DNA from: an uncultured Aquimarina sp.
GTDB lineage: Bacteria > Bacteroidota > Bacteroidia > Flavobacteriales > Flavobacteriaceae
Direction of reading: 5' to 3'
Assembly (NCBI GenBank): GCA_947498765.1
Contig: CANMLG010000012.1
Location: 1-64,000, forward strand
Length of the DNA: 64,000 nt
The notes under the pieces are model-generated. The model worked only from the letters and a program-made list of their open reading frames with translations. It had not been told where the DNA came from and ran no database searches. Shown one piece after another: positions 25,473 to 34,564 of this stretch. The position numbers and the translations under genes were made by a program. Numbering within the stretch: position 1 is the stretch's first letter; every line of letters begins with the position of its first letter.

Positions 25473-26516
25473 ATGATCACTACTTTTAAAACACCTAATG
25501 TGTTTTCTTTTAGAACGGCGCTTTACACTAGCTTAGTGCTTACTCTGTTATTAACCGGTCTATTATGGTCTTTCCAACTTTTAAATTGGTATTTAGTACT
25601 TACTTTTGAAATACTTTCATTTATAGCTATTTATTTACTGGTCCAATTTCGAACTCAAAAATATATTTACAATAGAGTAAATCGTATTTATGAGGAGTTA
25701 GATATGATTGAAGAATCTAAATCCACTTTAGTTACCACAGATATGGAACTATTAATGGATCAAGTACGCAATTATGCCACTAAACGAAAAACAGAAATAG
25801 AAACCCTAAAAGGGAGAGATGCTTACCGTAAAGAGTTTTTAGGTAATGTTTCGCACGAATTAAAAACCCCTTTATTTACTATACAAGGCTATATACTTAC
25901 TTTACTTGATGGTGCCATGAGCAAACCCGAACTTTGCAAAAAATACTTAAAAAGAGCTAGTAAAGGGGTAGATCGTTTAAATTATATTATTGAAGACCTT
26001 GACTTAATTACTAAATTAGAAGTGGGGAGTATGACCGTACAATATGAAGATTTTGACATTGTACAGCTTATTAAAAATGTATTTGAATTATTAGAAATTA
26101 AAGCAGGAAAAAAAAATATAGCCCTTATTTTAGATCGGAGTTACCAAAACCCTATTATGGTAAAAGCAGAAAGAGAACGTATCCGACAGGTGCTTACTAA
26201 CCTTGTGGTTAACTCCATTAAATATGGGCATGAAGATGGTACTACAGAAGTGAGTATTGAAGACTTAATTGGTTCCAAAATTATTGTTCGTGTAACCGAC
26301 AATGGAGAGGGAATTAAAAAAGAATTTATTCCTAGACTTTTTGAACGTTTTTATAGGGTAGACAAAAGTAGATCTAGAGATGAAGGTGGCTCGGGCTTGG
26401 GATTATCCATTGTAAAACACATTGTTGAAGCCCATGATGAACATATTTATGTGGATAGTGTTTATGGTATAGGAAGTGAATTTTCATTTACCCTGGAAAG
26501 AGCTAAAACTGAATAG
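25473..26516 (+). CDS. PhoR-like sensor histidine kinase
   Basis: A 347-residue inner-membrane kinase. Two adjacent transmembrane segments near residues 14-57 (LYTSLVLTLLLTGLLWSF, WYLVLTFEILSFIAIYLLV) leave almost no periplasmic loop, as in PhoR-type kinases that sense through the transporter. A linker helix precedes HisKA with the phospho-His in FLGNVSHELKTPLF (about residue 129) and a HATPase_c domain with N box VVNSIKYGHEDG, G1 VTDNGEGI and G2 GGSGLGLSIV. It is the partner of the regulator upstream, although separated from it by a terminator, which may lower its expression relative to the regulator. Confidence 0.9.
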   Translation: MITTFKTPNVFSFRTALYTSLVLTLLLTGLLWSFQLLNWYLVLTFEILSFIAIYLLVQFRTQKYIYNRVNRIYEELDMIEESKSTLVTTDMELLMDQVRNYATKRKTEIETLKGRDAYRKEFLGNVSHELKTPLFTIQGYILTLLDGAMSKPELCKKYLKRASKGVDRLNYIIEDLDLITKLEVGSMTVQYEDFDIVQLIKNVFELLEIKAGKKNIALILDRSYQNPIMVKAERERIRQVLTNLVVNSIKYGHEDGTTEVSIEDLIGSKIIVRVTDNGEGIKKEFIPRLFERFYRVDKSRSRDEGGSGLGLSIVKHIVEAHDEHIYVDSVYGIGSEFSFTLERAKTE

Positions 26517-26521
26517 ATTTA

Positions 26522-26574
26522 ATTTTCGAATTCACACCTTCTTTACTAAAACAAAAAGATATAAATTCGAAAAT
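26522..26574. terminator. Long-loop inverted repeat between convergent genes
   Basis: ATTTTCGAATT at 26522-26532 pairs perfectly with AATTCGAAAAT at 26564-26574 across a 31-nt loop, between the kinase stop and the minus-strand lipoprotein stop. GC-poor, so terminator function is uncertain. Confidence 0.4.
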
Positions 26575-26598
26575 AAATGTATTCTATCAAACTGATAA

Positions 26599-26919
26599 TT
26601 ACATACAATCTCCTAGTTGCTCAAGTGCTTTTTCTAATTCTACAGTATCCTTAACACACTCACCATCTAAAACTGCTTGTATTGCTGCCTTGTAAGCTTC
26701 GCAATCATCCCCAGTAACGGTAAGAGGTGTGCTTCCTGTAAAATCAGCAAGCGTACTTACCGCTTTGACACAATCAACGGTTTCTTTAACTTCGTCCCCA
26801 ATTTCATTAGCAGAGTTTTCGATATCTTCTTTTAAATCTTGAGCCACATCTTCTGAACTACTGCAAGAAATAAAGCTAATTGAAAATGCAATAGAAATTG
26901 CGAAAATTACTTTTTTCAT
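26599..26919 (-). CDS. Small lipoprotein of unknown function
   Basis: A 106-residue lipoprotein: signal MKKVIFAISIAFSISF with lipobox ISCSSSED (Cys at about 19). The mature part is acidic and helical with four further cysteines (DCVKAV, DDCEAY, GECVKD, LGDCM) that could form two disulfides in the periplasm or at the surface. Not recognised as a named family. It converges on the PhoR-like gene and is probably monocistronic. Confidence 0.65.
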   Translation of the reverse strand: MKKVIFAISIAFSISFISCSSSEDVAQDLKEDIENSANEIGDEVKETVDCVKAVSTLADFTGSTPLTVTGDDCEAYKAAIQAVLDGECVKDTVELEKALEQLGDCM

Positions 26920-27079
26920 AATTGAATAATTAAATTATTTTAAAACGCGAATATACAGTCAATTATATGTAATACAGTTGTTTTCTTAAAAAAAGAGTTA
27001 GCACTAAATAATGCTTTTTATTCCTTAATTTTGCATGAAATTTGATAGTAAACCTTGAAGAAGGATAAAATTTGTGTTT

Positions 27080-27751
27080 GTGGGAAGTAAAAATAAGTTA
27101 AAACGTTTCAACGAGAATAAAACTTTTGAAAATGTAATTCAACCAACTCGAGAGGAGGTTATAGATAATAGTTTCGATTTAAAAGGCAACTGGAATAAGC
27201 GTTTCGGAAATAACAACCCAGTTGTTTTAGAATTAGGTTGCGGTAAAGGAGAATATACCGTTGGATTAGCACAATTATATCCCGAAAAAAATTTTATAGG
27301 TATTGATATTAAAGGAGCCCGTTTTTGGCGAGGTGCAAAAACTGCTACCGAAGAAAAATTAAACAATGTATATTTTATCCGTACTCAAATTGAATTGATC
27401 AACTTTATTTTTGATCAAGGAGAAGTTTCCGAAATTTGGATTACTTTTCCAGACCCTCAAATCAAATATAAACGCACCAAACACCGAATGACCAATGCTT
27501 CTTTTTTAGCTAATTATAAGAATATTTTAGCCAAAGATGGAATTATGCATTTAAAAACAGATAGTGAGTTTATGCACGGATATACGCTTGGTTTGTTACA
27601 TGGAGCAGGTCACGAAGTACTTTATGCAAATCATGACATTTATAAAAATGAAGGCGCTCCTAAAGAAGTATTGTCTATCCAAACTTTTTATGAAAATCAG
27701 TATCTTGAAAAAAATAAAGCCATAACTTATACCCGTTTTAAAATAAAGTAA
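27080..27751 (+). CDS. trmB: tRNA (guanine-N7-)-methyltransferase
   Basis: TrmB methylates G46 in the tRNA variable loop using SAM. The SAM-binding motif ELGCGKGEYTVGLA and the FIGIDIKGAR strand are present, followed by the family hallmark EIWITFPDPQIKYKRTKHRM. Two GTG codons are available, 27074 and 27080; the second gives MGSKNKLKRF, the usual flavobacterial N-terminus, and about 223 residues. The LysE-family gene begins 2 bp after its stop, so the two form an operon with the alkyltransferase-like gene further downstream. Confidence 0.93.
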   Translation: MGSKNKLKRFNENKTFENVIQPTREEVIDNSFDLKGNWNKRFGNNNPVVLELGCGKGEYTVGLAQLYPEKNFIGIDIKGARFWRGAKTATEEKLNNVYFIRTQIELINFIFDQGEVSEIWITFPDPQIKYKRTKHRMTNASFLANYKNILAKDGIMHLKTDSEFMHGYTLGLLHGAGHEVLYANHDIYKNEGAPKEVLSIQTFYENQYLEKNKAITYTRFKIK

Positions 27752-27753
27752 CA

Positions 27754-28383
27754 TTGATTACCACCAAATTGTTTCTCATTACATTTTTTGCTGCTTTTGT
27801 AGGGGTTATCCCTCCTGGACTAGTAAATATGACCGTGGCAAAAACCTGTTTGGAACGCGGTAAACGCAGTGGTATTCTTGTCGCTTTTGGTGCTTCGGTT
27901 GTTGTACTTATTCAAGCCCTAATAGCTATCCAACTCGCTCGATACATATTTGATGACCGTTGGATGTATAATATGATTTTACGTGCTGGGGTGGTTGTTT
28001 TTTTACTTCTAGGCATTTACTTTTTTGCTAAAGCCAGACAAAGATCCAAGCAAAAAAAAGTAAAACTATCGGAACATGGTACACTGCGTAGTTTTTTTAA
28101 AGGCGCTATGATTTCCGCTTTTAATATTCTACCCATACCCTATTTTTGCATGGTTGGTGCTGCATTAAACTTAAAAGGTACGGTTGAATATGATTTAACT
28201 ACTATTTGGAGTTTTATTTTAGCCGCTTCTTCTGGAACTTTTATGATGCTATATATTTATGCTATTTCATTTGTAAAAATCCAAATTAAAGAAGAACGCT
28301 TTGCTCAGAAATCTAATTATTTTATGGCTATGCTCATGGGAATTTTAATGGTAGTTACTTTTATTCGCGTACTGGCAGAGTAA
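27754..28383 (+). CDS. LysE/RhtB-family exporter
   Basis: A 209-residue inner-membrane protein of the LysE amino-acid/metabolite exporter superfamily, with about six hydrophobic segments (FLITFFAAFVGVIPPGLVNM at the start, VVVFLLLGIYFF, FILAASSGTFMMLYIYAI, MAMLMGILMVVTFI). The conserved PPGLVNMTVAK corresponds to the family PGP-type motif after TM1. The start is TTG 27754, 2 bp after the trmB stop, which implies translational coupling. Substrate unknown. Confidence 0.8.
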   Translation: MITTKLFLITFFAAFVGVIPPGLVNMTVAKTCLERGKRSGILVAFGASVVVLIQALIAIQLARYIFDDRWMYNMILRAGVVVFLLLGIYFFAKARQRSKQKKVKLSEHGTLRSFFKGAMISAFNILPIPYFCMVGAALNLKGTVEYDLTTIWSFILAASSGTFMMLYIYAISFVKIQIKEERFAQKSNYFMAMLMGILMVVTFIRVLAE

Positions 28384-28428
28384 TTATTATTGTACGAAAA
28401 AATATGTTTAAAATATAGTTATCCAAGC

Positions 28429-28779
28429 ATGAAATACCATCCAAATACACTAAACTTTTTTGAACGCGTATACCAAGTAGTTGTTCTTGTGCCCTACGGA
28501 AGAGTAACTACTTATGGAGCTATAGCTAGATATTTAGGCGCATCAAAAAGTTCGCGTATGGTAGGTTGGGCTATGAATGCTGCCCATACTCGATTAGATG
28601 TTCCTGCCCATAGAGTGGTTAACAGACAGGGCATATTAACAGGCAAACAGCATTTCCCAGGAACTAACCTAATGCAACAATTACTAGAAAGCGAAGGTAT
28701 TGAAGTTGAAAATGATCAAATTGTAAACTTTAAAACTAAGTTTTGGGATCCCGAAAGTTTATCCCAAATTATGCAATAG
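28429..28779 (+). CDS. Alkyltransferase-like protein (MGMT family lacking the catalytic Cys)
   Basis: A short MGMT-domain protein of about 116 residues from ATG 28429 (an in-frame TTG at 28390 would add 13 unlikely residues). The DNA-binding helix-turn-helix is present (VPYGRVTTYGAIARYLG, SSRMVGWAMNAA), but the active-site PCHRV of O6-alkylguanine transferases reads PAHRVVNR here, so the acceptor Cys is replaced by Ala. Such Atl proteins bind O6-alkylguanine lesions and hand them to nucleotide excision repair. The last six codons and TAG stop (LSQIMQ) coincide with the terminal repeat of a dispersed element. Third gene of the trmB operon. Confidence 0.88.
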   Translation: MKYHPNTLNFFERVYQVVVLVPYGRVTTYGAIARYLGASKSSRMVGWAMNAAHTRLDVPAHRVVNRQGILTGKQHFPGTNLMQQLLESEGIEVENDQIVNFKTKFWDPESLSQIMQ

Positions 28780-28934
28780 AAAATTTATTATATCATGAAA
28801 CCACTTCAAAAACAAACACTTCGTTGCACTTTTCAATTTAACCATAACGGTGCTATGCTGAAATTGAGAAAGCATTTGTTTTTATTGTGGTTGCATGTCT
28901 CATTACAAAGTTCTATTACATAATCTGGGTTTAT
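28758..28934. repeat. Repeat family 1, full copy B, overlapping the Atl gene 3' end
   Basis: Near-identical to copy A over most of its length (for example CACTTCAAAAACAAACACTT, TTGCACTTTTCAATTTAACC, GGTGCTATGCTGAAATTGAG). Terminal repeats: left TTTATCCCAAATTATGCAATAG, right (minus strand) AAACCCAGATTATGTAATAG. The left end encodes the final residues and stop of the Atl gene. Confidence 0.85.
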
Positions 28935-28942
28935 AATTTAAA

Positions 28943-28971
28943 CAAAAAAGACCGCCCTTTCGGGCAGTCTC
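28943..28971 (-). terminator. Terminator of the lipoprotein gene at 29055
   Basis: On the minus strand GACTGCCC-GAAA-GGGCGGTC is followed by TTTTTTG. It lies about 85 bp beyond the stop at 29055 and directly abuts the repeat copy. Confidence 0.85.
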
Positions 28972-29054
28972 TCACACATCAACAATTACTCAATTACTCA
29001 ATTATTACTCAATCGCTTTCTCTTATTTACAAATTAGAAGGTAATTGCTGACTA

Positions 29055-30122
29055 TTATTTATCAAATGTGGTGTAAAAAAGGAAAATTGCTTTTCCTTCA
29101 TCGCAAGCAATTCCATTAGGTGGTAACAACACATCGCAAGTGGAAACAATACCCCATTTTTTATTAAAATCATCTTCGGCCTTGGTGTAAGTTTCAACTT
29201 TTTCTAAAAAAGAGGGTACATCTATTTTTGTTGAATAGGCTATAAATCCGGAAGGCCCTCCACATGCTTTACTCCCTATAGGCGTATACTCCCACTCCTC
29301 GGCATTTTCGCAGACTACACTATCAGCAATTGCTTCAATTTCTGCTAACATTTTTTTTAATATTTCGAGTTCTTCTTCTTGAGTTAAGTCACAATCAGTA
29401 CATGAACCGCCTCTTGTATAACGTACAGAAGTTTCAAAATTTTCTAAATTTAAAATTACCGTTTCACCAGGGCTTGCTAGTGATGAAATATCAAATGATG
29501 TTGTGGCTTGTACAACAGCAGGTTTTGTGAAGTTTTCTTTAATTGTCAATTTTAAATTTCGCTGTATAGGAAAGCTTTCCAATATGTCTCCGGAATCAAT
29601 AAGTTCTACATCATCAATACGATCCTGAGTGCTTAAAAGACTAAATGTAATATTCAAACAATCACCATCAATAACAGCACTTTCAATTACATCTGTTTTA
29701 GAATTATCAAATAACTCTTTACTAATAATTACTTTTTTATCACATTCATTTTCGGTGTTTCTTGTTGAAAACAAAACTTCACTATCGGTGGCTTCCATTT
29801 CAAAATCCGGACAGGTATTTAAACCTGCTATCCCTCCAAATTCGCAAATTATAGTTTCATCACAATTGTACACCACTGTTAAGGCATCTGAACAATTATT
29901 AATACAATCGTTTACTAAGTAGACTACCTCATTTTGATAGGTATATTGAATAATTTCCAATCCATTAGATTCTCCGGGATTTTGAGCCTGTTCATTAACC
30001 ACTAGTTGTTTTAATACCAAAATCTCTTCTAAAGGATCATCGCTACATTTTTGCGTTTCAAAAACCTCTTCGCAACCAGTAAGCACTAATAAAAATATTG
30101 CTATTTTAATTACATTTTTCAT
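29055..30122 (-). CDS. Cys-rich lipoprotein of unknown function
   Basis: A 355-residue lipoprotein with signal and lipobox FLLVLTGCEEVF (Cys at about 17). The mature protein has around 15 cysteines, some as close pairs (NDCINNCSDALTVVYNCDET, GGSCTDCDLTQEEE), a strand-rich N-terminal half and a helix near EEELEILKKMLAEIEAIA. A disulfide-stabilised envelope protein is likely. No known family recognised. The 350-bp upstream spacer contains a strong hairpin at 30191. Monocistronic, with its own terminator. Confidence 0.7.
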   Translation of the reverse strand: MKNVIKIAIFLLVLTGCEEVFETQKCSDDPLEEILVLKQLVVNEQAQNPGESNGLEIIQYTYQNEVVYLVNDCINNCSDALTVVYNCDETIICEFGGIAGLNTCPDFEMEATDSEVLFSTRNTENECDKKVIISKELFDNSKTDVIESAVIDGDCLNITFSLLSTQDRIDDVELIDSGDILESFPIQRNLKLTIKENFTKPAVVQATTSFDISSLASPGETVILNLENFETSVRYTRGGSCTDCDLTQEEELEILKKMLAEIEAIADSVVCENAEEWEYTPIGSKACGGPSGFIAYSTKIDVPSFLEKVETYTKAEDDFNKKWGIVSTCDVLLPPNGIACDEGKAIFLFYTTFDK

Positions 30123-30190
30123 GATTTCTATTTTAAGTTAATCGTGTTATCCCTTATGAATTAATCCAATAAAAAAGTTTTCTTTGTAAC

Positions 30191-30225
30191 AACATGCAAT
30201 ACATGAAAAACTTGTATTGCATGTT
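30191..30225. other. Orphan 13-bp perfect hairpin in a divergent intergenic region
   Basis: AACATGCAATACA pairs with TGTATTGCATGTT around a 9-nt loop. It lies about 70 bp upstream of the lipoprotein start at 30122 and 250 bp before the GSCFA gene. On the plus strand TGTTTATGTTT follows, but no gene ends here. It could be a terminator of an unannotated transcript or an operator. The remainder of the 30123-30472 gap is featureless apart from its AT content. Confidence 0.45.
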
Positions 30226-30472
30226 TGTTTATGTTTAGATCATTATTAGAGTCAATTATTCCCCCAAAAAAAAGCCCCTTAAACTAAACAATAGTTACTA
30301 ATTAATATTTGTTACTATGTAGATGCTACTTACCATAAAAGGTTGCGTAGTGTTTTAAAAAATAATACTAGTTTGAGTATTGAATGTTTATTAAAGTGAG
30401 TAATTTTATTTTCTACACCATAAAATTCAACATAATTTTGAAAACTAAATATCAATCAATTAAAACTTATAG

Positions 30473-31420
30473 ATGAATCAGTTTTTTACCCTATTACCTC
30501 ACAAAAAACAAGATGCCAGCATTAGGTATACTTCAACATTATTCTTAATAGGCTCTTGTTTTGTAGAAAATATTGGAGAAAAATTGGCCTATCACAAATT
30601 TCCAACTTTAATAAATCCTTTCGGAATTATTTTTCATCCTGAAGCTATTTCACCCTTATTACTTCGTATTGTACATCAAAACTACTTTACAGAGAGTGAT
30701 CTTTTTTACCATAATGAACAATGGCATTGTTTTGAAGTGCACTCGAAATTAAGCCACACAAATCAAAAAGAATGCCTTAATCAGTTGAATTCATTTTTAA
30801 AAGACACGCATAATTTTTTAAAAAATACAAGCCATATATTAATTACTTACGGCAGCGCTTGGGGCTATGAACAGCAGGAGCAAGTAGTAGCTAATTGCCA
30901 TAAAGTTCCTCAAAAAGAATTCAACAAAAAATTAACTAGTGTAACAGCTATACAACATACTATAAACATTACTATTGAGGCAATAAAAAAAATAAATCCA
31001 AAAGCCAGTATTATATTTACGGTTTCGCCGGTTCGGCATATTAAAGATGGGATTATTGAAAATAACCAAAGCAAAGCACATTTACTTACCGCTGTACATC
31101 AAGTCATCCAAAAAACAACAAACACTTTTTATTATCCAGCTTATGAATTGGTAATGGATTGTTTACGTGATTATCGCTTTTACAAACCCGATTTAATACA
31201 TCCCAATGAAACGGCTATCAATTTTATTTGGGAACATTTCCAACAAACTTGGCTTCACGAAAGTGAAACACAGAAAACTTTAAAACAAGTAGCTGAAATA
31301 CAACGTGGATTACACCATAAACCTTTTAACAAAAATAGCGAAGCTCATAAAAAATTTATGGCCTCGCTATCAGATAAAATTGAACGATTAACCGATCAAT
31401 ATTCATTTATTAATTTTTAA
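30473..31420 (+). CDS. GSCFA domain-containing protein
   Basis: A 315-residue protein whose N-terminus carries the motif that names the family (LIGSCFVENIGEKL, residues 23-36), followed by NPFGIIFHPEAI and further SGNH/GDSL-like elements: TYGSAWGYE near 123, IFTVSPVRHIKDG near 182 and a C-terminal DLIHPNETAI. The pattern suggests an SGNH-type esterase/acyl hydrolase, with Ser in GSCF and a His in the DLIHPN block; the true substrate is unknown. No signal peptide. It stands alone on the plus strand. Confidence 0.82.
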   Translation: MNQFFTLLPHKKQDASIRYTSTLFLIGSCFVENIGEKLAYHKFPTLINPFGIIFHPEAISPLLLRIVHQNYFTESDLFYHNEQWHCFEVHSKLSHTNQKECLNQLNSFLKDTHNFLKNTSHILITYGSAWGYEQQEQVVANCHKVPQKEFNKKLTSVTAIQHTINITIEAIKKINPKASIIFTVSPVRHIKDGIIENNQSKAHLLTAVHQVIQKTTNTFYYPAYELVMDCLRDYRFYKPDLIHPNETAINFIWEHFQQTWLHESETQKTLKQVAEIQRGLHHKPFNKNSEAHKKFMASLSDKIERLTDQYSFINF

Positions 31421-31509
31421 CTCATTGAATAATCTTATTAAAAACTTTTTTATCTATAAATTGAGTTCTCATTCTGTTGTATAAAGCTCATAAATACAAC
31501 AAAAATCAA

Positions 31510-32796
31510 TTATCTAAATGGCATCAATCGTATCTTCCAATTTGGCGTATTGGTATTATCTTTTATAAATGTATTTTTATTGCCACGATGTGATCTAAAT
31601 AGGTTAATATGGTGACTGGTTGGACTAGGTGAATTAAATTTATTTCCTCTAATTGTAATGCCATTAGTTTCTTCTCCCGTTATTCCTAACACACAATTTC
31701 CTTCAAAAGTATTACCATTAATATAAATTTGTTTTACTCCATTTTCAAACAAAGGTTTATTACCATAATCCCTAAATGAAACCATTGAAATATAAGCATG
31801 AGATGTATTCCCTTTTGCATAATTTTTTATTTTGTTCCCATTTATATTAATATTACTTGATTCATGTTCAATATTAATAGCTTCTGTAAAACTACCTTTA
31901 CCTGTAGTTCCTTCAAGTGTATTACCAAAAATGCTTATGTTTTTTGATTTCGCTATGGCAATATTAAAATTATGGGCTTTTCCAAAATAGCATCGTTTAA
32001 TTTGCATGCCATCCATATCAGTAACTACTTGTTTAGCTTGGGCTGCTCGGTTTTGATTTCTTAAATTAAACCTTCCGTCACTACCATCGTTACCAGAGTC
32101 AATACTAATTCCTACAACTTGATTTCCTTTAAATTGACATTTATCAATAATTGCTCTATTAATTTTCCAAACTGGCTTTTTACTAAAATATCTTACAAAA
32201 GCAATTCCACGTAAACAGTTTATAAATTCGCAATTAAAAGCATACAAACCATTAATGGGTAAACCGGTACCATTATCTGGAGTTCCAAACCCGTAACCTG
32301 CATTTGCAAAACGCATATTTATTGCTTTTACATAATTTTTTCCATTACTGCTAATAGCACATGATGCATTATTTAGTCCCTTCCAATCAACGGTAAAATT
32401 TTCAAATGACGTTCCATTTGCACCCGTTACAATAAGCCCGGCTGTTTGCACTTTTTTAGTGGCCTCGATGCGTGTATTATTTCTCCCGCTCCCTTTTATG
32501 GCAACTTTAATGTTAGGTAATATAATAGCTCGATCGGTTTTATAGACTCTTTTAGGTAAAAAAACCGTTCCTCCATTACCTACTCTTTTTACGGCATTAA
32601 TTAAAGCTCCTGCTAGACTTCCGGGTTGACCGTTCCATTGTAGTGTTGTAGTATTGTTTGCCTGCTGTTTAAATTCTTTAATTGTGCCATTTAGATTTTT
32701 CTCTTCCTGTAGTTCTGTATCATCTGTAGAGCAAGAACAAATGAATAATGCACATAAAAAAAACTTTAAAAGACTTTTCACTTTATTAGTAATCAT
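31510..32796 (-). CDS. Right-handed beta-helix lipoprotein (pectate-lyase-like fold)
   Basis: A 428-residue lipoprotein: signal ending in lipobox ALFICSCSTDDT, followed by an unstructured linker and a parallel beta-helix (about 55-420). The N-terminal cap is of the pectin-lyase type (GSLAGALINAVKRVGNGGTV, FLPKRVYKTDRAIILP, KGSGRNNTRIEA), and repeated coils contain stacked Asn (NININGNKIKN, GITIRGNKFNS). It may act on a polysaccharide or bind one at the surface; the catalytic residues of known lyases cannot be identified with confidence. Neighbours are unrelated, and there is no SusC/SusD pair that would define a polysaccharide locus. Confidence 0.78.
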   Translation of the reverse strand: MITNKVKSLLKFFLCALFICSCSTDDTELQEEKNLNGTIKEFKQQANNTTTLQWNGQPGSLAGALINAVKRVGNGGTVFLPKRVYKTDRAIILPNIKVAIKGSGRNNTRIEATKKVQTAGLIVTGANGTSFENFTVDWKGLNNASCAISSNGKNYVKAINMRFANAGYGFGTPDNGTGLPINGLYAFNCEFINCLRGIAFVRYFSKKPVWKINRAIIDKCQFKGNQVVGISIDSGNDGSDGRFNLRNQNRAAQAKQVVTDMDGMQIKRCYFGKAHNFNIAIAKSKNISIFGNTLEGTTGKGSFTEAINIEHESSNININGNKIKNYAKGNTSHAYISMVSFRDYGNKPLFENGVKQIYINGNTFEGNCVLGITGEETNGITIRGNKFNSPSPTSHHINLFRSHRGNKNTFIKDNTNTPNWKIRLMPFR

Positions 32797-33004
32797 AATT
32801 CTGGGGATTTAAAGATTAATTGTTTTGCAATATATCTATACTTGACTTTCGCCAATACCACAAAAATTATTTGTTACTCTTTTTTAATCATTTATTGCAC
32901 AATATTCAATATTTAAGTAAAATTTTTAAATAATAATCAATTTTAACATGATTTATGCAACTATGTAGCAATTTAACTATGTGTAAATATAATTGGTAGT
33001 TATA

Positions 33005-33052
33005 ACAAATAAAATAGGATGACTAAAAAATTAGTCATCCTATTTTATTTGT
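33005..33052. terminator. Bidirectional terminator
   Basis: A perfect 22-bp stem, including AAAATAGGATGACTAA / TTAGTCATCCTATTTT, loop AAAA, in the 316-bp gap between the beta-helix gene start and the end of the secreted protein gene at 33113. It serves the latter on the minus strand. Confidence 0.88.
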
Positions 33053-33112
33053 ATACATTAGATTAAACCTAACTTAGGTATACAACATCAAATTATTTGA
33101 TATGATTTAGCA

Positions 33113-33802
33113 CTACGGGCAGTTACTTGCACTTGGCAAAGTGAATTTTAAATCGCAACTAGGGTTAGCATTAATGATTGCTATAATTCTATTACATTTT
33201 TCTAGTAGTGAAAGTGAATCATTTACTACCAAGTCATCTATTTCTTGTTGAGCTACAGTACAAGGGTCACATTCCGATGGCGCTTCAATATTACACACAT
33301 CACATGGGTCTTGGAATGAAACCGCTTGTTCAATTGCTTCGCAGGTAAATCGACCTGTTCCTCTTAAAAAAGAGGTTATGAATTGTAAATTTTGCCTTTT
33401 CCCTTGACAATAAGCTCCATCTTGTAATACGCTAACCGAAACGTTATATGTTGGACTTACAACGGGGTTAGAACCAGAAGCATTACTTACCGCATAAGCT
33501 ATAATTTTAGCTTGGGTCCCTCCAGAAGGTAATACCGAACAATCATTCCACGTAACATCAATAAGCAAATCACTCGTGTTTTCTAAACCAAAAGTTTTTT
33601 CAGATTGATTTGTACCTTCAAATACTCCTCCTGTAATTTGCACAACCACAAATGGACTTCTCGAAATTACTAAGTGCCTGTTTGTTTCTCCAAAAACACC
33701 TGAGTTAGGGCCTTGTATAGAGGGTCTACTAGATTGTGCCCAAATACAATTTATTGATAGAAATGTTACTAATAAAGCGAATACGATTTTAATGTGTTTC
33801 AT
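33113..33802 (-). CDS. Exported Cys-rich hypothetical protein
   Basis: A 229-residue protein with Sec signal peptide (residues 1-22, ending IWAQ). The body is a beta-sandwich-like segment (about 25-155) and a Cys-dense C-terminus with CDVCNIEAPSECDPCTVAQQ, LLEKCNRII and NPSCDL. CxxC pairs in an exported protein suggest disulfides or metal ligation. No family recognised. It has its own terminator and no clear operon partner; the SSB gene lies 157 bp upstream on the same strand. Confidence 0.65.
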   Translation of the reverse strand: MKHIKIVFALLVTFLSINCIWAQSSRPSIQGPNSGVFGETNRHLVISRSPFVVVQITGGVFEGTNQSEKTFGLENTSDLLIDVTWNDCSVLPSGGTQAKIIAYAVSNASGSNPVVSPTYNVSVSVLQDGAYCQGKRQNLQFITSFLRGTGRFTCEAIEQAVSFQDPCDVCNIEAPSECDPCTVAQQEIDDLVVNDSLSLLEKCNRIIAIINANPSCDLKFTLPSASNCP

Positions 33803-33958
33803 TGTGTTTATTTAAATGGTTAAAAATTAATTAGTTAAACTTATTGAATTACAATTATATATTGATTATCAATTAATTAAAATTAAAGTAAGTTTATACT
33901 TACATATGTAGCTTATTACTATTTATGTAAGAATATTTACTTAAATAGTATGATACAA

Positions 33959-34294
33959 TTACTTCCCTCCCAAAAGTTGTAATTCATTAATCACAATTTC
34001 TGTAATGTATCTTTTTTCTCCTTCGTTAGTTTCGTAACTTCTATTAGTTAGCTTTCCTTCTACGGCTACTTCTTTTCCTTTATCAAGGTATTTTTCAATA
34101 ATATCTACTGTTTTTCCCCATGCTACAATATTGTGCCATTGTGTTTCCGTTATAACTTCTCCGTGGGTATTTTTGAATTTTTCATTAGTTGCCATACTAA
34201 ACTTGGCTAACTTTTTACCACTAGTTAAGTTTATGATTTCTGGTGCCTGACCTAGGTTACCTATTAACTGTACTCTGTTTTTTAATGAACTCAT
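33959..34294 (-). CDS. ssb: Single-stranded DNA-binding protein (short form)
   Basis: A 111-residue SSB consisting of one OB fold: NRVQLIGNLGQAPEI, FSMATNEKFK, TQWHNIVAWGKTVDIIEKYL, KGKEVAVEGKLTNRSYE and YITEIVINELQLLG. It lacks the disordered linker and acidic DxDxxPF tail of housekeeping SSBs that recruits repair partners. Short tail-less SSBs are frequent second copies in flavobacteria and in mobile DNA. It faces an accessory island with an insertion sequence, so an accessory role is plausible but unproven. Confidence 0.9.
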   Translation of the reverse strand: MSSLKNRVQLIGNLGQAPEIINLTSGKKLAKFSMATNEKFKNTHGEVITETQWHNIVAWGKTVDIIEKYLDKGKEVAVEGKLTNRSYETNEGEKRYITEIVINELQLLGGK

Positions 34295-34564
34295 TATACT
34301 ATGATTTATATTACAGTAACCTTATGATTACCAACAGGACAAACATAGTATAGGAATAAACATTTAACTGGTTTGTAAAAGTTTACTTCCGTTTGTAGTC
34401 GTTTGTTGTCGAATATGTGATTGTTTTTTAAGCTTACAATTCAACTATATATAAAAAAGTCAATTACATTAAAATTATTTAAAATTAATATAAATAATAA
34501 AGAAATATATAACTGACAAATGTTTTGCATTATATTTGATTGATAATAATAAACTTACGTAAAA

